The notes beneath the pieces are model-generated. The model worked only from the letters and a program-made list of their open reading frames with translations, had not been told where the DNA came from and made no database searches. Source: Hermodice carunculata (taxonomy: Eukaryota > Annelida > Polychaeta > Eunicida > Amphinomidae). Taken from it: 64,000 nucleotides of DNA. Shown here piece after piece: positions 1 through 11,639 of the stretch. The stretch lies in NCBI GenBank assembly GCA_964020975.1, contig OZ026612.1, positions 52,443,808-52,507,807 of the forward strand, read 5' to 3'. Position 1 is the stretch's first letter; each line of letters starts with the position of its first letter. Position numbers and translations under genes: made by a program.

Positions 1-1180
1 TCCACTTAGGTTTTTCTTAGTTTTTTATTGTCAGTTCATCTTTAAAACATACAAAGTATTTCATGTGACATTTTGTGACACAGATGCTCTATAGCTGAAA
101 GAAACGAGTGTTTTGACTGCATGTTTCACTGCCAGACACAAGGTTAATCTGAAAACCAGATTTTAAGCTGAAGATTGCTGTGTAATTTAACTTTTATGTG
201 AACAATGAAATTGCCAGTCATGGCTTTGGACAAACATTTAATTGTCAGGCCAGTCTTATAAACAACGTACTTGTTGAAGTACGGAAACCCACCATGTCGG
301 AAAAGCCCCATACACATGGTAGATGAAAAGCCTACTCAGGTACATTGAGGACCCAGATTAAGCATTTCGCTCTTCCATGATATGCACATTATACCTATTA
401 TGCTGATAAGAACAGTAGGGTGCCCACTATGCTAAGATGATAAACAAGAGAGAATAATTAGCAGCCACTGTTATCCCCTACTTCAGTCACTGACTAATTA
501 AATTCCTCTGTATTTAACTGTTCATCAGTGAGAAAAGGGACTGCAGGATGTGCATAAACATACAGCTAGTTTTTCCCTGTTTTAAAGACTATTTCCAGCA
601 TGTTAAATCAGAATCAACCTTATAACAAGAGGCCTGATAAAGAGGCTGCACTGTCTCTAGAAGCAACCTTCCACATTTTTAATATTTTGCCTTTCCTCAT
701 AAAGGAAAAAACAGCTGGAGGGCATCCAGCTCACAAAAATTTTTTCTTACTTGATCCATGAATTTGCCAGAATATGTCGCAAGAAATGCATAATTGCAGA
801 GACCGTGTTTTTTAAAACCGTTGCAGGATTATGTTTACGTGTTGCAAGCAAAGCATAATGTTCCAAGTCGGCCAACTCATGTGATTTCTTCTGAATCATC
901 ATCAATCCTCAAAAGGTCATATTTTTCGGCTGAGTCAATAGCATTCCTTGGCTGCATGCTGGGCACTAAGTGGCCATGGTGTGCCCAGGAAAGCTGTTGA
1001 CTATTGACATGTTACCCTGCAAGGTCTTCGAAAGTATTTTCATTTAAAATATTTTGACAACAGCAGATTTTTATCATATTGATGAGTCAAATAGCCATTG
1101 AAAAAACTGACTACTGTAGACTGGCTTGAGCATGACAGTATTGAACTATGTCATAAATGATGTATATGTACATTCAATAC

Positions 1181-1808
1181 CTGTTGAGTTTGGGGTTGGT
1201 GTACAGGACTTGTCTGCAATGCAGTCCTGAACTGGTGGCCATAACTGTGCCAGTTCCCTTTGAATGGGCAGGCTCCCCATGCTGGACATCTGAGTTGGCA
1301 ATGAGTCCAGATGAACAGAGGTACTCGCACTCCAGCATGTATCTGACTTTTCATAAGGAGGTTCATTTTTTATATGAACATCTACAACCGTGTCATGCTC
1401 CAGAGGCTGTGGGGGCCTGCCTTGTGCTGCTTTCAGTTCTTCCCATGTGGGTGCCCCAGAAAGTGGAGGCTCATCACCAGAATACAACTCAAGGTCATCT
1501 CTCTCCTGTTTAAGGTACCTGCCCACTGTCTCTTCGGCTTCTTCATCCTCAATTTTTATGTTTTCTACGTGTGTCACTTGTGTTGGTGCATCAAAGGTTT
1601 CATGGAATTGATGGGAGAATACTGGGTGGTTGGGGGTCCTGTCCCTCTCTTTTCTGTCAGGTTTTTCTTCCTTTATATTCACTTCTGAACTGCATGACAG
1701 ATCTATTAATGTTGTATCTCCTCCTAAATTTGGGGTTTCTCTCTGTGACAACCTTGGTAAGGTATTATTACATGCACATGAATATGACTGTGGCACAGCA
1801 CTACTCAT
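1181..1808 (-). CDS. N-terminal coding exon of a C2H2 zinc-finger gene (copy A), SUMO-site rich
   Basis: This open exon encodes about 209 residues of an acidic, disordered region. It has four SUMO consensus sites of the form psi-K-x-E: IKEE (residues 45-48), IKIE (84-87), LKQE (99-102) and IKNE (146-149). Such leaders are common in invertebrate C2H2 zinc-finger transcription regulators. The exon likely begins at an acceptor near 1874 (pyrimidine-rich, ending GCAG), and the start ATG is at 1808 with an upstream in-frame TAA. It ends at a good donor, CAG|GTATTG, at 1181/1180 in phase 1; reading on reaches a stop at 1146, which I take as intron. The copy-B paralogue conserves both splice sites, and copy B's downstream exon is a zinc-finger exon. 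The fingers of copy A should therefore lie left of the window. Function beyond nuclear regulation is inference. Confidence 0.6.
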
Positions 1809-2399
1809 CTTTGCTCCATGACTTTATTCCAATGCTATGTGTCCCTTCTTTTGGAATGGACCAGACAGGTTTGCCTGCATAAGAAAAAGTTGCACTTTGT
1901 ATGTAAATAATTGATAAAAATTGTAGCAAACTGACAACAGAACCCTTATGTTCTGTTGACATGTTATCTGATGACCAGTACAAGATACCTTTATTGCCTG
2001 GAGAAAGTAATTCAAGGTCATTCACATAATGTAATGTCAAACTTCTACATGATATACATATGTGGTACATTCAGTATTGTAAGCTTATTCCTTCTCAACA
2101 TATTGAATTTGGTGTCTTAATCCATGAACCCAAGTGCTCAATGTCCTTGCAAAGGTGAAAGTCACCTAAAATTTTACAAACTTTGACAATTGGTCTAACA
2201 CATATTTGGTGTGAATTTTGTAGCTCCATCTCAATTTATAATTATGAATTTAAGTGTTTTTATACCTACAAGTACCTATGGCTGTGCCCAGGTAGCAAAT
2301 TCAACCGGCGTCAATGGAGATAATATGCAAAAGGGGAAAGAAAATCCATTTCAAACATGGTTTGACAAATGTCCAAGTTACCTAAGGCCTAACAAATAT

Positions 2400-2555
2400 A
2401 TCCAGTAAAACCTCTCTTACTGAACACCTCCATATACCGAACACCTCTCTATACTGAACACCATTTCTCAGTCCCAATTATATATACTTTCATTGCTATC
2501 AAACCTCCCTATACCAAACACATGACTATACTGAACACTTTTTTCCTGACTTGAA
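2400..2555 (+). mobile_element. Pogo/Tigger-like MITE fragment
   Basis: The stretch opens with CAGTAAAACCTCTCTTAC and then repeats ACCGAACACCTCTCTATA-like units. This resembles the termini of pogo/Tigger DNA transposons and their MITEs in invertebrates. The duplicate segment near 44.2-44.6 kb lacks it, which fits an insertion. I did not find a convincing right terminus, so it is probably a fragment. Confidence 0.35.
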
Positions 2556-3500
2556 AACTGTGGACTGCACCACACTCACAAAAAAGTTTCCAGACGGACT
2601 GACAGACAGGCTCTCACGATCAATTGTATGGGGACAGCAGAGCTAAAAACAAGCTGACTGGCTAAAAGTATACAATAGACTATTTGCTGTATTCTTTTGC
2701 TATGTATAGGGAGGTAGCACACTTAGCATGCAAGGACTTCTAAGCAAATTGGTGTTCCGGTCACTGATTGTTAAGATCACATGCAAGACCAACATGCATT
2801 AAACTGGTCAAAGACTTTACATATGTGACACAGTGCATACGACTTTATATTTAATTCAATAAATTTAAGTTCAAGACAAGAAAAGAATATCACCAGGTAC
2901 ATCAATCTATTCTAAACTCAAGGTGTTTCAGTGGTACCTGAGACTACTTCTGTTATCAGCAAAGAGGTTTTATGCAGCAGGTGGTCTAATTGCTGGAAAA
3001 TAAAAGGGAAATACAGTAGATTCAACTGACCTGGTGACCTTTAAAGGTAACATCACCAGAGGTGATCTTTATAAAGTACTTCATTTGTCACCTTTTTTTT
3101 TTGGGGGGGGGGGGGGGAGGTGTTGCAAAACTGGGTATCCACAGACAATATGCTGTTGTGGTATTATACATGTACATCACATAAAATAGGTCATCCAATA
3201 GTCTCCAGTTTTTGAAGATGGTAGGGCAATTCACACGTACATCTAAATGTGTACAGTCTGCCCACTTGTAAACATTGAATAAGAAGCAAAAACCGCACCT
3301 GAAGAAATGGAAGTCCAGGGCTACAGTATTCGAGCACCATGACAACAAGGAAATCTTCAAAAGGTTAACTAAATTTGAGTGAATTGAGTGTTTTACATTA
3401 ACAGCAGTCTCTCTTTTCAGTCCACTTCATTGAAAGACCACCTGCCTTTCAAGACCATGTTCACCAGGTCCATAATTATCTTTTCCATGTTATTTTACCT

Positions 3501-4536
3501 CCAATGAAGAAGCATCTACTTTATGTGACCATTTTTAGACTTGTCCTAAGGCTGGTCTCTCGAAAGAGGGACCCCAGTGTGTATACATGGCTATACATGT
3601 AGGTCTGTTTAGTAGGCAAGACTTCAAAGATAACAAGAACCGATGACCTGTCTTGCTTCATGATTGTGCAAGCAGACTATGCCATACTTGAGGCTGTAGT
3701 TAGATGTATGACTCTGAACCCCTTGTTCTGTTCATTGATATCTGTATTCATCAAGTATAGTGACTACTCTGCCTGTATTCATCATTCCATCACCAGTCCC
3801 GGCAGAACTTGGTGAAAATACACTCATGCCAGGTTGTGCATCTGTCTTAAACTCAAGCTGAAATCAGGATTTGGTTCTCAAACTCAAGCTAGTGTAATGC
3901 TGGCTCGAATCCAACAATCTGAACTTGAAGCCCTACTCAATTATACTTTTTGTTGAAATTATATCACTGCCTCATATTGTCACATTTCCGTCTGCTCCCA
4001 TGTTTTTGTTGAACATATAAATGTTGCATACCTGAACATTTATCAAGAAATAACCTTTTCTGTTTGTGAAAAATTCAGCTTGGTTATTATTACCTGGTGA
4101 CAATATTGGTAACGATAATAGTACTGTGGCTCTCCGCTTTTGTACCATGGTCCTGTGTGACACAGGTGGCCTAGAAGAAGAAAAAAAAAAGGAGGTGAGA
4201 CAGAGGAAACCATGGTTATCCTAATCAGCTTGTGCTGCCATGTTTTGCAGGACCAGAGCCAAGGCATTGGGTCCACCACACACTCTGTCACAGCTCTGGT
4301 GGGCCCCTGGTCCTGGAAATATCCCCTATACTATACACCAATAGCTTGTAGTAGGGAGTTCAGCGACTAATGTGAAATATGGAAGATCTTGCATGGATCA
4401 TACAAAAATACCCATGAGAAATTCTTTTCTTTCAATGAGCACCCAACTTGAGGTCATTCCAAAAAGCTGGCCAAAATATATTCTAAATTATAGACACCTT
4501 TAAATATTTTTTCTCAAATCACCTACAATATGTACC
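3501..4536. other. Gene-free interval
   Basis: No open frame with coding character, splice pattern or RNA gene was seen. The alignment with copy B stops near 3500, where copy B enters a satellite (45.57 kb onward). Confidence 0.5.
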
Positions 4537-4540
4537 TGAC

Positions 4541-5065
4541 TGTTGGGTACAGTCTCGAGAAATGCCCAGTCTCGAGAATGCGCTGCCCAGTCTTGGAAAT
4601 TATCTCCCAATTTGGCAATTGGCATAATGATAAATAACATTGGCCAATCTTAGAATACTTTTACAAGCAAAACAAAACAAATCGATCAATGAGTGTTTAG
4701 ACTAGACCAGCAAGAAACTGTATTAATTATGTTTATTTATTAGCCCCTCAAAGTTCTATCTGACTGTTACAGGAAATTTGTGTTTTTAAAAAGTATTTGT
4801 AATTAAATTTTAATGCTGTGATAAAAATGTGTTGCTATTATATTTTTCCGCTAGACTGTAATATATGCTCTGTATACTTTATAACTTTGGATGTATTGCC
4901 GCCATTGTCTGAATCAGTTGCGCCAAATTATTATCATTACACGTGACTGGACTGAGTCGACAGTTTTCATTGTCACTGTATCAACACACTGAGACCAGTT
5001 GTACTTTCCCCAAGACTGGGCAGCGCATTCTCGAGACTGGGCATTTCTCGAGACTGTACCCAACA
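4541..5065. mobile_element. Non-autonomous DNA transposon (MITE) with about 54-bp terminal inverted repeats
   Basis: The two ends are almost perfectly inverted: 4541-4595 pairs with 5011-5065, both starting TGTTGGGTACAGTCTCGAG. Inside each TIR the word CAGTCTCGAGA recurs, giving CTCGAG sub-repeats. A four-base TGAC flanks both ends (4537-4540 and 5066-5069) and may be the target-site duplication. The 525-bp interior is AT-rich and has no transposase. The superfamily is unknown. A 4-bp duplication would suit Sola, Academ or Chapaev-type elements, but that is only a guess. Confidence 0.8.
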
Positions 5066-5399
5066 TGACTGCTCAAACAGAGTACCTGAGAATTAAATGG
5101 AATGATTTACGTGATCACCAACGGCAACGAGAATTGTGTGACTGTGTCTGTATCTTCCCTGCCTGTATTTGAACATTTGAACAGAGATTGAGATCCCACC
5201 TAAAAAACAGCATGAGGGACAATTCAACCAAGTCATCAGCAAAAGATCACAATTGCACGAATAATAACAAATGTCAACGAACAGACATTTACTCTTGATG
5301 AACCTATGATATTTAACAGTCGAACAGAACATTAAAAACAAAAGACAGATATTTGTGGATCTAGACAAACACACACAGTTACTTATAATTATTTTAATA

Positions 5400-5710
5400 C
5401 ATACGACAGCCCTGTGCGGCCGTTTGGGATCAACTCCTGTCGACTAGCTGTCCTCAGCCTGATACTACTGGATATGTGGTTTCTGAAGGCAGACAGCTCT
5501 GGTCGCAGCGTCGTCTGTTGAACTTCGGGCGAGTTATGAAAAAATGTCGCGTCAAGGCAACTACAAGTCCATTTGAGCGGCCACTAATAAATTCAAGGTA
5601 TTTGACGTTCATTCGAACATGAAACAAGCTACATGTAGTTTTGGTTCTCGGATGTTGGAAAGAGGTCGGGCCCACAGGACAGAACCCTACATAAAGTCCT
5701 CACACGAAGA
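5400..5710 (-). promoter_or_regulatory. CpG-rich patch, possible promoter or 5' exon of the copy-A zinc-finger gene
   Basis: CpG dinucleotides are frequent here (for example GCGGCC, GTCGAC, CGCAGCGTCG, TTCGGGCGAG), while the surroundings are CpG-poor. It lies about 3.6 kb upstream of the N-terminal coding exon on the minus strand. I cannot see a core promoter motif, so this is inferred from composition and position only. Confidence 0.25.
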
Positions 5711-6119
5711 TAGGATTAGGGTTCAGACACTTTTTTGCCAACATTTCCACATTTACACACAGAGTACGCAGGGGGAGGGGGAGAGGGGGTCAAGATCAAT
5801 GTACGATTTTCCACTTCTACTTCTACTTATTACTGGATAATTAGCAGCGTCCTTTGCCTTTGGCAGGATATCTCGCTGATATAGCACTACAAGGTTCACC
5901 ATAATTATAGATTAGTATGTATGTAATTTTCAAATATATATATTTACACAGCCACAGGAGTTTTATTTTAGTATTTTTACATTATTTTGAAGGGCAAAAA
6001 GTGATGCTTATTTTTTTTATTTATCTATTTTCATTTTTTATTATTTTATTTTATTATTTTTATTTATTTATTTTTTGCTGAAAGCCTTAAAATTTCCCAA
6101 AGAAATTAAAGTGTCACTT

Positions 6120-6450
6120 AGTATTATTCCACACTGACACTGCTGGTGTGGTGGTGGTGGTGGTGGTGGTGGTGGTGGTGGTGGTGACAGTGGATGGGGA
6201 CAGTACCTATATATATAGGTATCAAGCCTTGTAGGATATTGACAGTCTGTAATGGAGTGTCCATGTTCTTTTCTCTTTTTGCGGTTCTAAAGGATGATGA
6301 CTTCTTATGCAATTTCTTTGAAAAATTTGACATTGCAATTAAACGAAAATTATTGTAGCTTAAAGTGCACTTTAGTAGCTTGCTCCTTCAACTTGTTAAC
6401 AGAAAGGATTTAAATGAATTACGCAAAGCACTCGATGCCTAGATAGGTGT
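6120..6450. repeat. Segmental duplication, copy A, middle block, with a (GTG)n microsatellite
   Basis: The stretch aligns with 62560-62800, sharing for example CTGTAATGGAGTG and GGATGATGACTT. The CTCGATGCC...GATAGGTGTACCT segment (6428-6452) aligns with 63180-63207. A GTG/TGG trinucleotide run at 6144-6186 is present here but not in copy B. Confidence 0.7.
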
Positions 6451-7789
6451 ACCTCTGCAGTGGGGTCGCCACGGATTCGACGTTGCTCTGTTTCAGATAA
6501 ACATCCGTTGTGAGCGGCTGAAGGCCGCGAGGTTTCTCTAGGGGGTTGGGGGCATGCCCGCCCACCCACCCTCACCCCACCCTCCCCGGGAAAATTTAAT
6601 TGAGCATGCGAAATGGTGCACTCTGAGCACTAAAATGACTCAATGTGGATCGATCTGCGCAAGTCATTGGAATAAATTTGTAGGCCCTCTTTAAATCTTT
6701 GTATTCTAAGATCATAGATTCAAAGCACAACATCTAGTAGTCTCACCCTGAGGCTGTTGATGCCAGAGTTGGGAACAATTTGTTCACTCATTATTTTCTT
6801 TAGTAAACAAGACGTAGGGACCTACAAAATTTTACCATGCTTTGAAAGGAACCACGATACAATGGATAGCTGTAAACGCATGACGGACATGGAAGTACAG
6901 GAAAAAACATCAGGTATGAAAATAGGTGACCTATAAGATATATTTGGTTTTCAATACCATGGCATGCCATAAATTTAGACAAGATAATGTGATCATATTC
7001 ATACAGTTTAGTTTCCAAAATACATATTTTTTATCGATTTTCAACACATTGTGAACACTGGTGTGGCTTCTCTCTTGTTTGAGCCCTGATACATGTAATT
7101 TACTGTAAAGATATTAAAGGAACCTGACCAAGTGTAATGCGGGTACCATTAAGGAATACAGTTTGTTGCGATGCTGTAACTGATCTGTATACATATCAAT
7201 GCATGGATTGCTTTGATACGGTAAAATGACATCTCCTTGTTCAATTTGACAACTTGCCCCCCCCCCCCCTTGTATAGGTCCGTTTATTTGTGTTGGCATC
7301 CTGGCATCAAACGTTGATGCGTGTAAAACATCATAGCAAAGCCATAAAAACTGGTGTAATCGAATTTATGCAACGACAGGACCGCATGTGCTCTGCGTCG
7401 TTAAAAACCAGTACCTCTTTTCATATCTAAGGCCAACAAAAAGCTACAAATTCCATTTTCCTTGCACTGACATTTGAAATAATTGTTGGTGTTAATGTGC
7501 CAGGTCCAGTAATAGATCAATATTCGTAAAGCTATCGGCTATAGGCCTATTGTACTTACGATAAAGCTTGCGCTCAGATAGCTATGTCATACAGGTAGTA
7601 GAGACAGAAAACAGGATAATGCTCACAATTCTAAAGACAGCAGAATGCACAGTGCAATAATTTGGGGGGGGGGGGTTAAAGTTGCCGATGACACTCTCGA
7701 AAATAACATACGACCATTAAAAAGTGCTCTCGATTCCGGAATTTGGGTTAATCCTCCAAATTGTTTGTAACGTTTCGTTGTGCTAACTA

Positions 7790-8235
7790 TTTGGTCTTCT
7801 CATCTGTGTGATCTCGCAGAGGCCTCTTCAAACTCTGACCGCAGACAAATGAAGCTGAACAATATATTAAACCTAACATGACTTCTCACCAGGCTGTGCA
7901 AGGTGCCATGTATGTTTTTTATACCCTGATTGAAGATCCTTCGATGAAACAAAATATTTTACACTTACATATATGTTTCATGTATGTATACATTTATTTA
8001 GACTCTCACTTGACAAATGAAGCTGATTATACATTTCACTAAAAATGGCTTTTTACTGCGTGTACTCTTATCTTTTATGTCTTTCAACTCTGACCAGACG
8101 ATAGACAAAAGAAGCTGAGTAACTTTAATAAATGTGGCTTCTCATCGGTGTGAGCTTATATGTACGTCTACTGAGACTCTGACTAGACGAATGAAACTGA
8201 ATATATATTTCACTTATAATGGCCTCTCAGCGCCA
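7790..8235 (-). pseudogene. Possible fossil C2H2 zinc-finger array (84-bp periodicity)
   Basis: Words resembling the antisense of the C2H2 linker (H-T-G-E-K-P) recur at about 7791, 7878, 8046, 8131 and 8221. They are spaced about 84-90 bp or twice that, and 84 bp is the length of one 28-residue finger unit. A minus-strand reading at 8135-8150 gives H-T-D-E-K-P. Between linkers, a shared word (TCAGCTTCATTTGTCT-like) recurs. The zinc-binding cysteines are essentially gone and stops occur, so nothing here is functional. It could instead be an unrelated 84-bp satellite. Confidence 0.35.
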
Positions 8236-8349
8236 AACGATATGTATGACGAAGCGTGTAGGCCAAAACATATAAGGAGCATAGTTTAGATATCATAGCG
8301 GTGATGGCACATTTATGGCAAGAAATCGAATGTTGTGGTTTTTTTGTTC

Positions 8350-8353
8350 TTGC

Positions 8354-8414
<61 letters not shown>
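8350..8414 (+). repeat. (TTG)n microsatellite
   Basis: About 21 uninterrupted TTG/GTT units. The open frames across it are homopolymer artefacts. Confidence 0.95.
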
Positions 8415-8484
8415 AAATGATGATGGTCCGACAAATCGGATCAGTCGGACCCGGTGGCGACGATACTGCTCTGTGCCACTTCGT

Positions 8485-8960
8485 GTAAAACTTTTACACA
8501 TATGTGTAATTCTGTTTCACATATTATAATAATCACTTATTTTACATATGTCAAAAAGATTATTCATATGTGAAATTTTTTCACACATGTGAAATAATTT
8601 TACCTATATGTGAAATTAAGATACAATTGTACATATGTGTAAAACTATTTCACACATGTGGAAAAGAATTTCACATATATGTGAATCTTTTTCATATATG
8701 TAAAATAATCATTATTTCACATATGTGCAGAAGATTTACACATATGTGAAGTTCTTTTACACATATGTGAAATAAAATACAATCGTATATATGTGTAAAA
8801 CTATTTAACATGTGTAAATCGTTGGCACATATATGTGAAACTATTTGACATGTTAAATTACTTAAGTTATTGTGCATATGTGATTTTTTTACACATGTGG
8901 AATTAATTGCACTCATGTGAAAAAGATTTTCACATATGTATAATTATGGAATAAATGCTA
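8485..8960. repeat. Array of about 20 short palindromes (CACATATGTG and variants)
   Basis: Copies of CACATATGTG, CACATGTG or CATATATG occur every 20-30 bp for about 470 bp, separated by AT-rich spacers such as AAACTATTT. Each is a self-complementary 8-12-mer containing a CANNTG core. The same array with its own variants is at 63222-63660 in copy B, so it predates the duplication. Confidence 0.85.
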
Positions 8961-9261
8961 AAACGGCTTGCTATAAGTTTTAGATATATTTAGTGCAAGC
9001 TTCTATGTATTGCAATACTGGTGAAGCCTATTCGGGGATAGCTGTAACCCATCAGGGAAGCTAGACATCAAAACCAGATCAGCAGCATACCTTCAGCAAT
9101 TTAGTCTCATGTCATACAATGAGACAGGGTCACACTGACCACCAAAAATATTTACCATGTCAATCATAAACTGATTAAATAAAATTGGATCAAGTCCGCA
9201 TAATTTTTTTACTCCTATATGTAATCGAGGTGAAATAAGTTTTATCATAATTATATAAATA

Positions 9262-10098
9262 TACTCGTCAAAAAAAAGAAACATATTGTAATATAAAGTA
9301 GTTTAGATTTTTTTGTAAGCCATATACAGCCAAAATAGTTGGTCCAAAATTTAGTCATGTGGCCTCACCTTAGTTATGTAACGCCAATTTCACAAAAGTG
9401 ACAGATTTTGTTTACATAAGATGAAGCAAAACAATTGAAGTCCCTGTCTCAAAAGTGGCACAAGAATCTGCCATGCACTGGATCAAACAAGTGTCATTTT
9501 GCACGTGTTCTTTGTGGCATCAATGACCCAGGTGATCAAATCCTATAAATTGCCGCCCTCACCAGCCCCTACATGGAAACCCATCAAGTTACCATCATGC
9601 CAAGACTCTCCAGGCAAGAACTGTATATTCATGTTTTCAAACTTTCTCCAAGACCAGGGGATAATGTGTCTACAGTGGCCAGCTAAGTCACCAGATTTGA
9701 GCCCCATCGAGCATCTGTGGGATGTACTGGGGAGACGTGTGAGGCAGCATTTGAGGGAGACAAGTTCAGCAGATAATTTGAAAAGACTGTTGGAGGACCA
9801 ATGGAATGCCATTACACAGACTCTTATCAACAAAGTAGTGCGAAGCATGCGAAAGTGCATTGAGGTGTGCATCCGAGAACATGGAGGTTACACCCATTAC
9901 TAATTTGTCTTTCAACCTCACTGCCTTTTGTTCTACGATCCAATGAACTATAGCAGCAGCCACAACCATTTTTCATCGAAACATATGGTAGACATCATGC
10001 TTCATTAATATACATTATTATTTGGCCTCTAGAGCATAAAGAAATAAAATAATGTTTAAGTGTATTCTGATATAAGTTTTTTTTCTTTTTGATGAGTA
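9262..10098 (+). mobile_element. Truncated Tc1/mariner DNA transposon
   Basis: The ends are inverted: TACTCGTCAAAAAAAAG at the left and the inverse of TACTCATCAAAAAGAAA at the right. TA flanks both sides (9260-9261 and 10099-10100). The copy-B segment carries the empty site with a single TA at 63977-63978 and continuous flanks, which fixes both boundaries. At 837 bp it is about half a typical Tc1 element, and only the 3' part of the transposase remains. Confidence 0.85.
9499..9903 (+). pseudogene. Tc1-like transposase, C-terminal part
   Basis: The frame carries the family's C-terminal signature, WPAKSPDLSPIEHLWD, followed by LGRRVRQ. The glutamate of IEHLWD is the third catalytic residue of the DD34E triad. 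The helix-turn-helix domain and the first two aspartates are missing, so this copy cannot encode an active enzyme. The first residues of the frame, before about residue 40, do not look like transposase. It reads to a stop at 9903, about 195 bp before the right inverted repeat, as expected for the family. Confidence 0.8.
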
Positions 10099-10100
10099 TA

Positions 10101-11639
10101 TTATATCACGATCTCTGTATAATTTAAAAAATTATTTGCGCATTATGTCAAAGCTAACCCAGTTTCTATTTTTACAGCTTATAGTCCAAACATATATATT
10201 ATCAAGCATTTGTATGATCGCTATACATAGACAAACTACTAGCAGCCAATGACTATTGAAGTGTGGGCAACGTCCCCAATGAACTTATCAATATTCAAGA
10301 AGAGTTCATGTGCAGTTTTTGTGGCAGGACTTTCTTGTGACAAAAAAAATGAAATGCATATTTGTCCATGGACTCTGAAGAATACATGGCCATCTCGTTT
10401 GGCTCTTCCGTGAACCAGTGGTGGGTGAGTTATATATGAATTTCATTATTGAAATAATGAGCTTTAATTTAAAATTCCATTATTGGGAAAATAGTCATAC
10501 TGGTATTTTCTGTCAAATTATTCAAGCTTGAGCTGTGTATGTCTTCATTTAATGTTATTCAACAATATACACGTTATTGCTTGTGCATTTGCAGGGTTTC
10601 GCGTGTAAAGTATTCTTTCGTTTTTATATAAACAAATAGAAGCCTTCGGGAATACAGCTTTGTCAGTCAACCATAAATTATCAAATATTTATATTTGGTT
10701 GTGGCGTGTTACTCTGGAGGCTTTCCACATATGAAATTGGCATTTGTAATCAAGATAGTTAATACAAATAGGCAATATGATTTTTGCATCACTGCCACAA
10801 ATTCGTTAAATTTCGTGCGTGTCTTGCAAAACGGACTGATATCCGCATAGTCACCAAAGATAATTTCAGAGAAAAATGGGAAAAAATGTTTAATTCCAAA
10901 CCTGTAAATGTTACAGCAACCACTGCCCTTTATATTGGATAGGATGGGCATATTAGCTTTCCAAACAGACTGCCTGCACCTGTTACATCTTTTATCAGAA
11001 AGTTACTGAGACAAATGCATTTGTAAGTCATTTTGAGGATAAACCTTTGTTTTGCAAGATAAGCTTTACTTTATTACAGTAAAATAATTGTGGAAATGGA
11101 AGCAGTTATATTTTCCAAGAATGGTTTATCTCAATAAAGGTCCCTTTTACAAGACAATACAAGCTTGTAGTGCAGAACTCGGTTTTACGAAAAAGACTTG
11201 AATGTATTTGAGTCTACATTTGAGTCCTGCATGTAGATAGCATATTACCTCCTCAGACAGAGAATATTATTTTGCAAATACGACTTAAGTACATCTGGGT
11301 CATTTTTATAAAAACATTGATCGCTTTAGTGAAAATGAATTTTGCCAAAAAAATAAAAAAAGGCTCAAATGCATTTGGGTCCTTGTTGTGAATTCATATT
11401 GGCTCTTTAGATAATCTATAAATATTGCAAAAAAGGCTGAACTGCAACGAATTCCATTTTGCAACAGCATATTTGCCTGTTACAAGAAACGTGTGTTGCG
11501 CAAGTAAGACATACATTGGGGCCCTTTTTGCTGAAGTACAATCCATCAGGAAGTTAACATTATCAGTGTGTTACAGGGACTCCCTGTTTTTAGGCTTGGT
11601 GAATAACGATCATGATTAATAAGAGGAAGTTTATTTTTA
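10101..11639. other. Gene-free interval, right flank of the Tc1 and beyond
   Basis: The first 20-30 bp continue copy A. The rest is AT-rich with no credible exon. A word related to GGCTCAAATGCATTTGGGTC near 11365 recurs as GGCTCAAGTGCATGTGAGCC near 18530, so a diverged dispersed repeat is shared between these two places. Confidence 0.4.

Larger units (their letters stand above)
1..3500. repeat. Segmental duplication, copy A, proximal blocks
   Basis: This stretch aligns colinearly with 41484-45565. Block one pairs 1-2265 with 41484-43715, and block two pairs 2555-3500 with 44595-45565. The copies share coding exon, intron and flank sequence, with many substitutions and small indels. The alignment is broken at 2400-2555 by a MITE-like insertion. 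On the other side, extra tandem copies of a local repeat at 43.9-44.6 kb lengthen copy B. Positions 1-1180 are intron sequence downstream of the zinc-finger gene's N-terminal exon. I see no other gene there. Confidence 0.85.
6455..8480. other. 2-kb insertion present in copy A and absent from copy B
   Basis: In copy B the words flanking this interval are almost adjacent (63200-63225). In copy A they are separated by about 2 kb. The two edges carry related inverted words, GTCGCCACGGATTCGAC near 6466 and the inverse of GTCGGACCCGGTGGCGAC near 8437. This suggests a non-autonomous transposon with diverged inverted ends. The interior has no transposase. It holds a decayed zinc-finger-like array (7790-8235) and a (TTG)n run. 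Confidence 0.4.

Noticed and set aside
8313-8529. Poly-Asn, poly-Thr and poly-Leu frames
   Set aside because: They are translations of the (TTG)n microsatellite.
8485-8960. CRISPR-like array
   Set aside because: Short palindromes with drifting AT-rich spacers in a eukaryotic context, no constant repeat of suitable length and no cas genes.
10709-10951. 80-residue minus-strand frame
   Set aside because: Composition is not clearly coding, with no splice site, no partner exon and no recognised domain.
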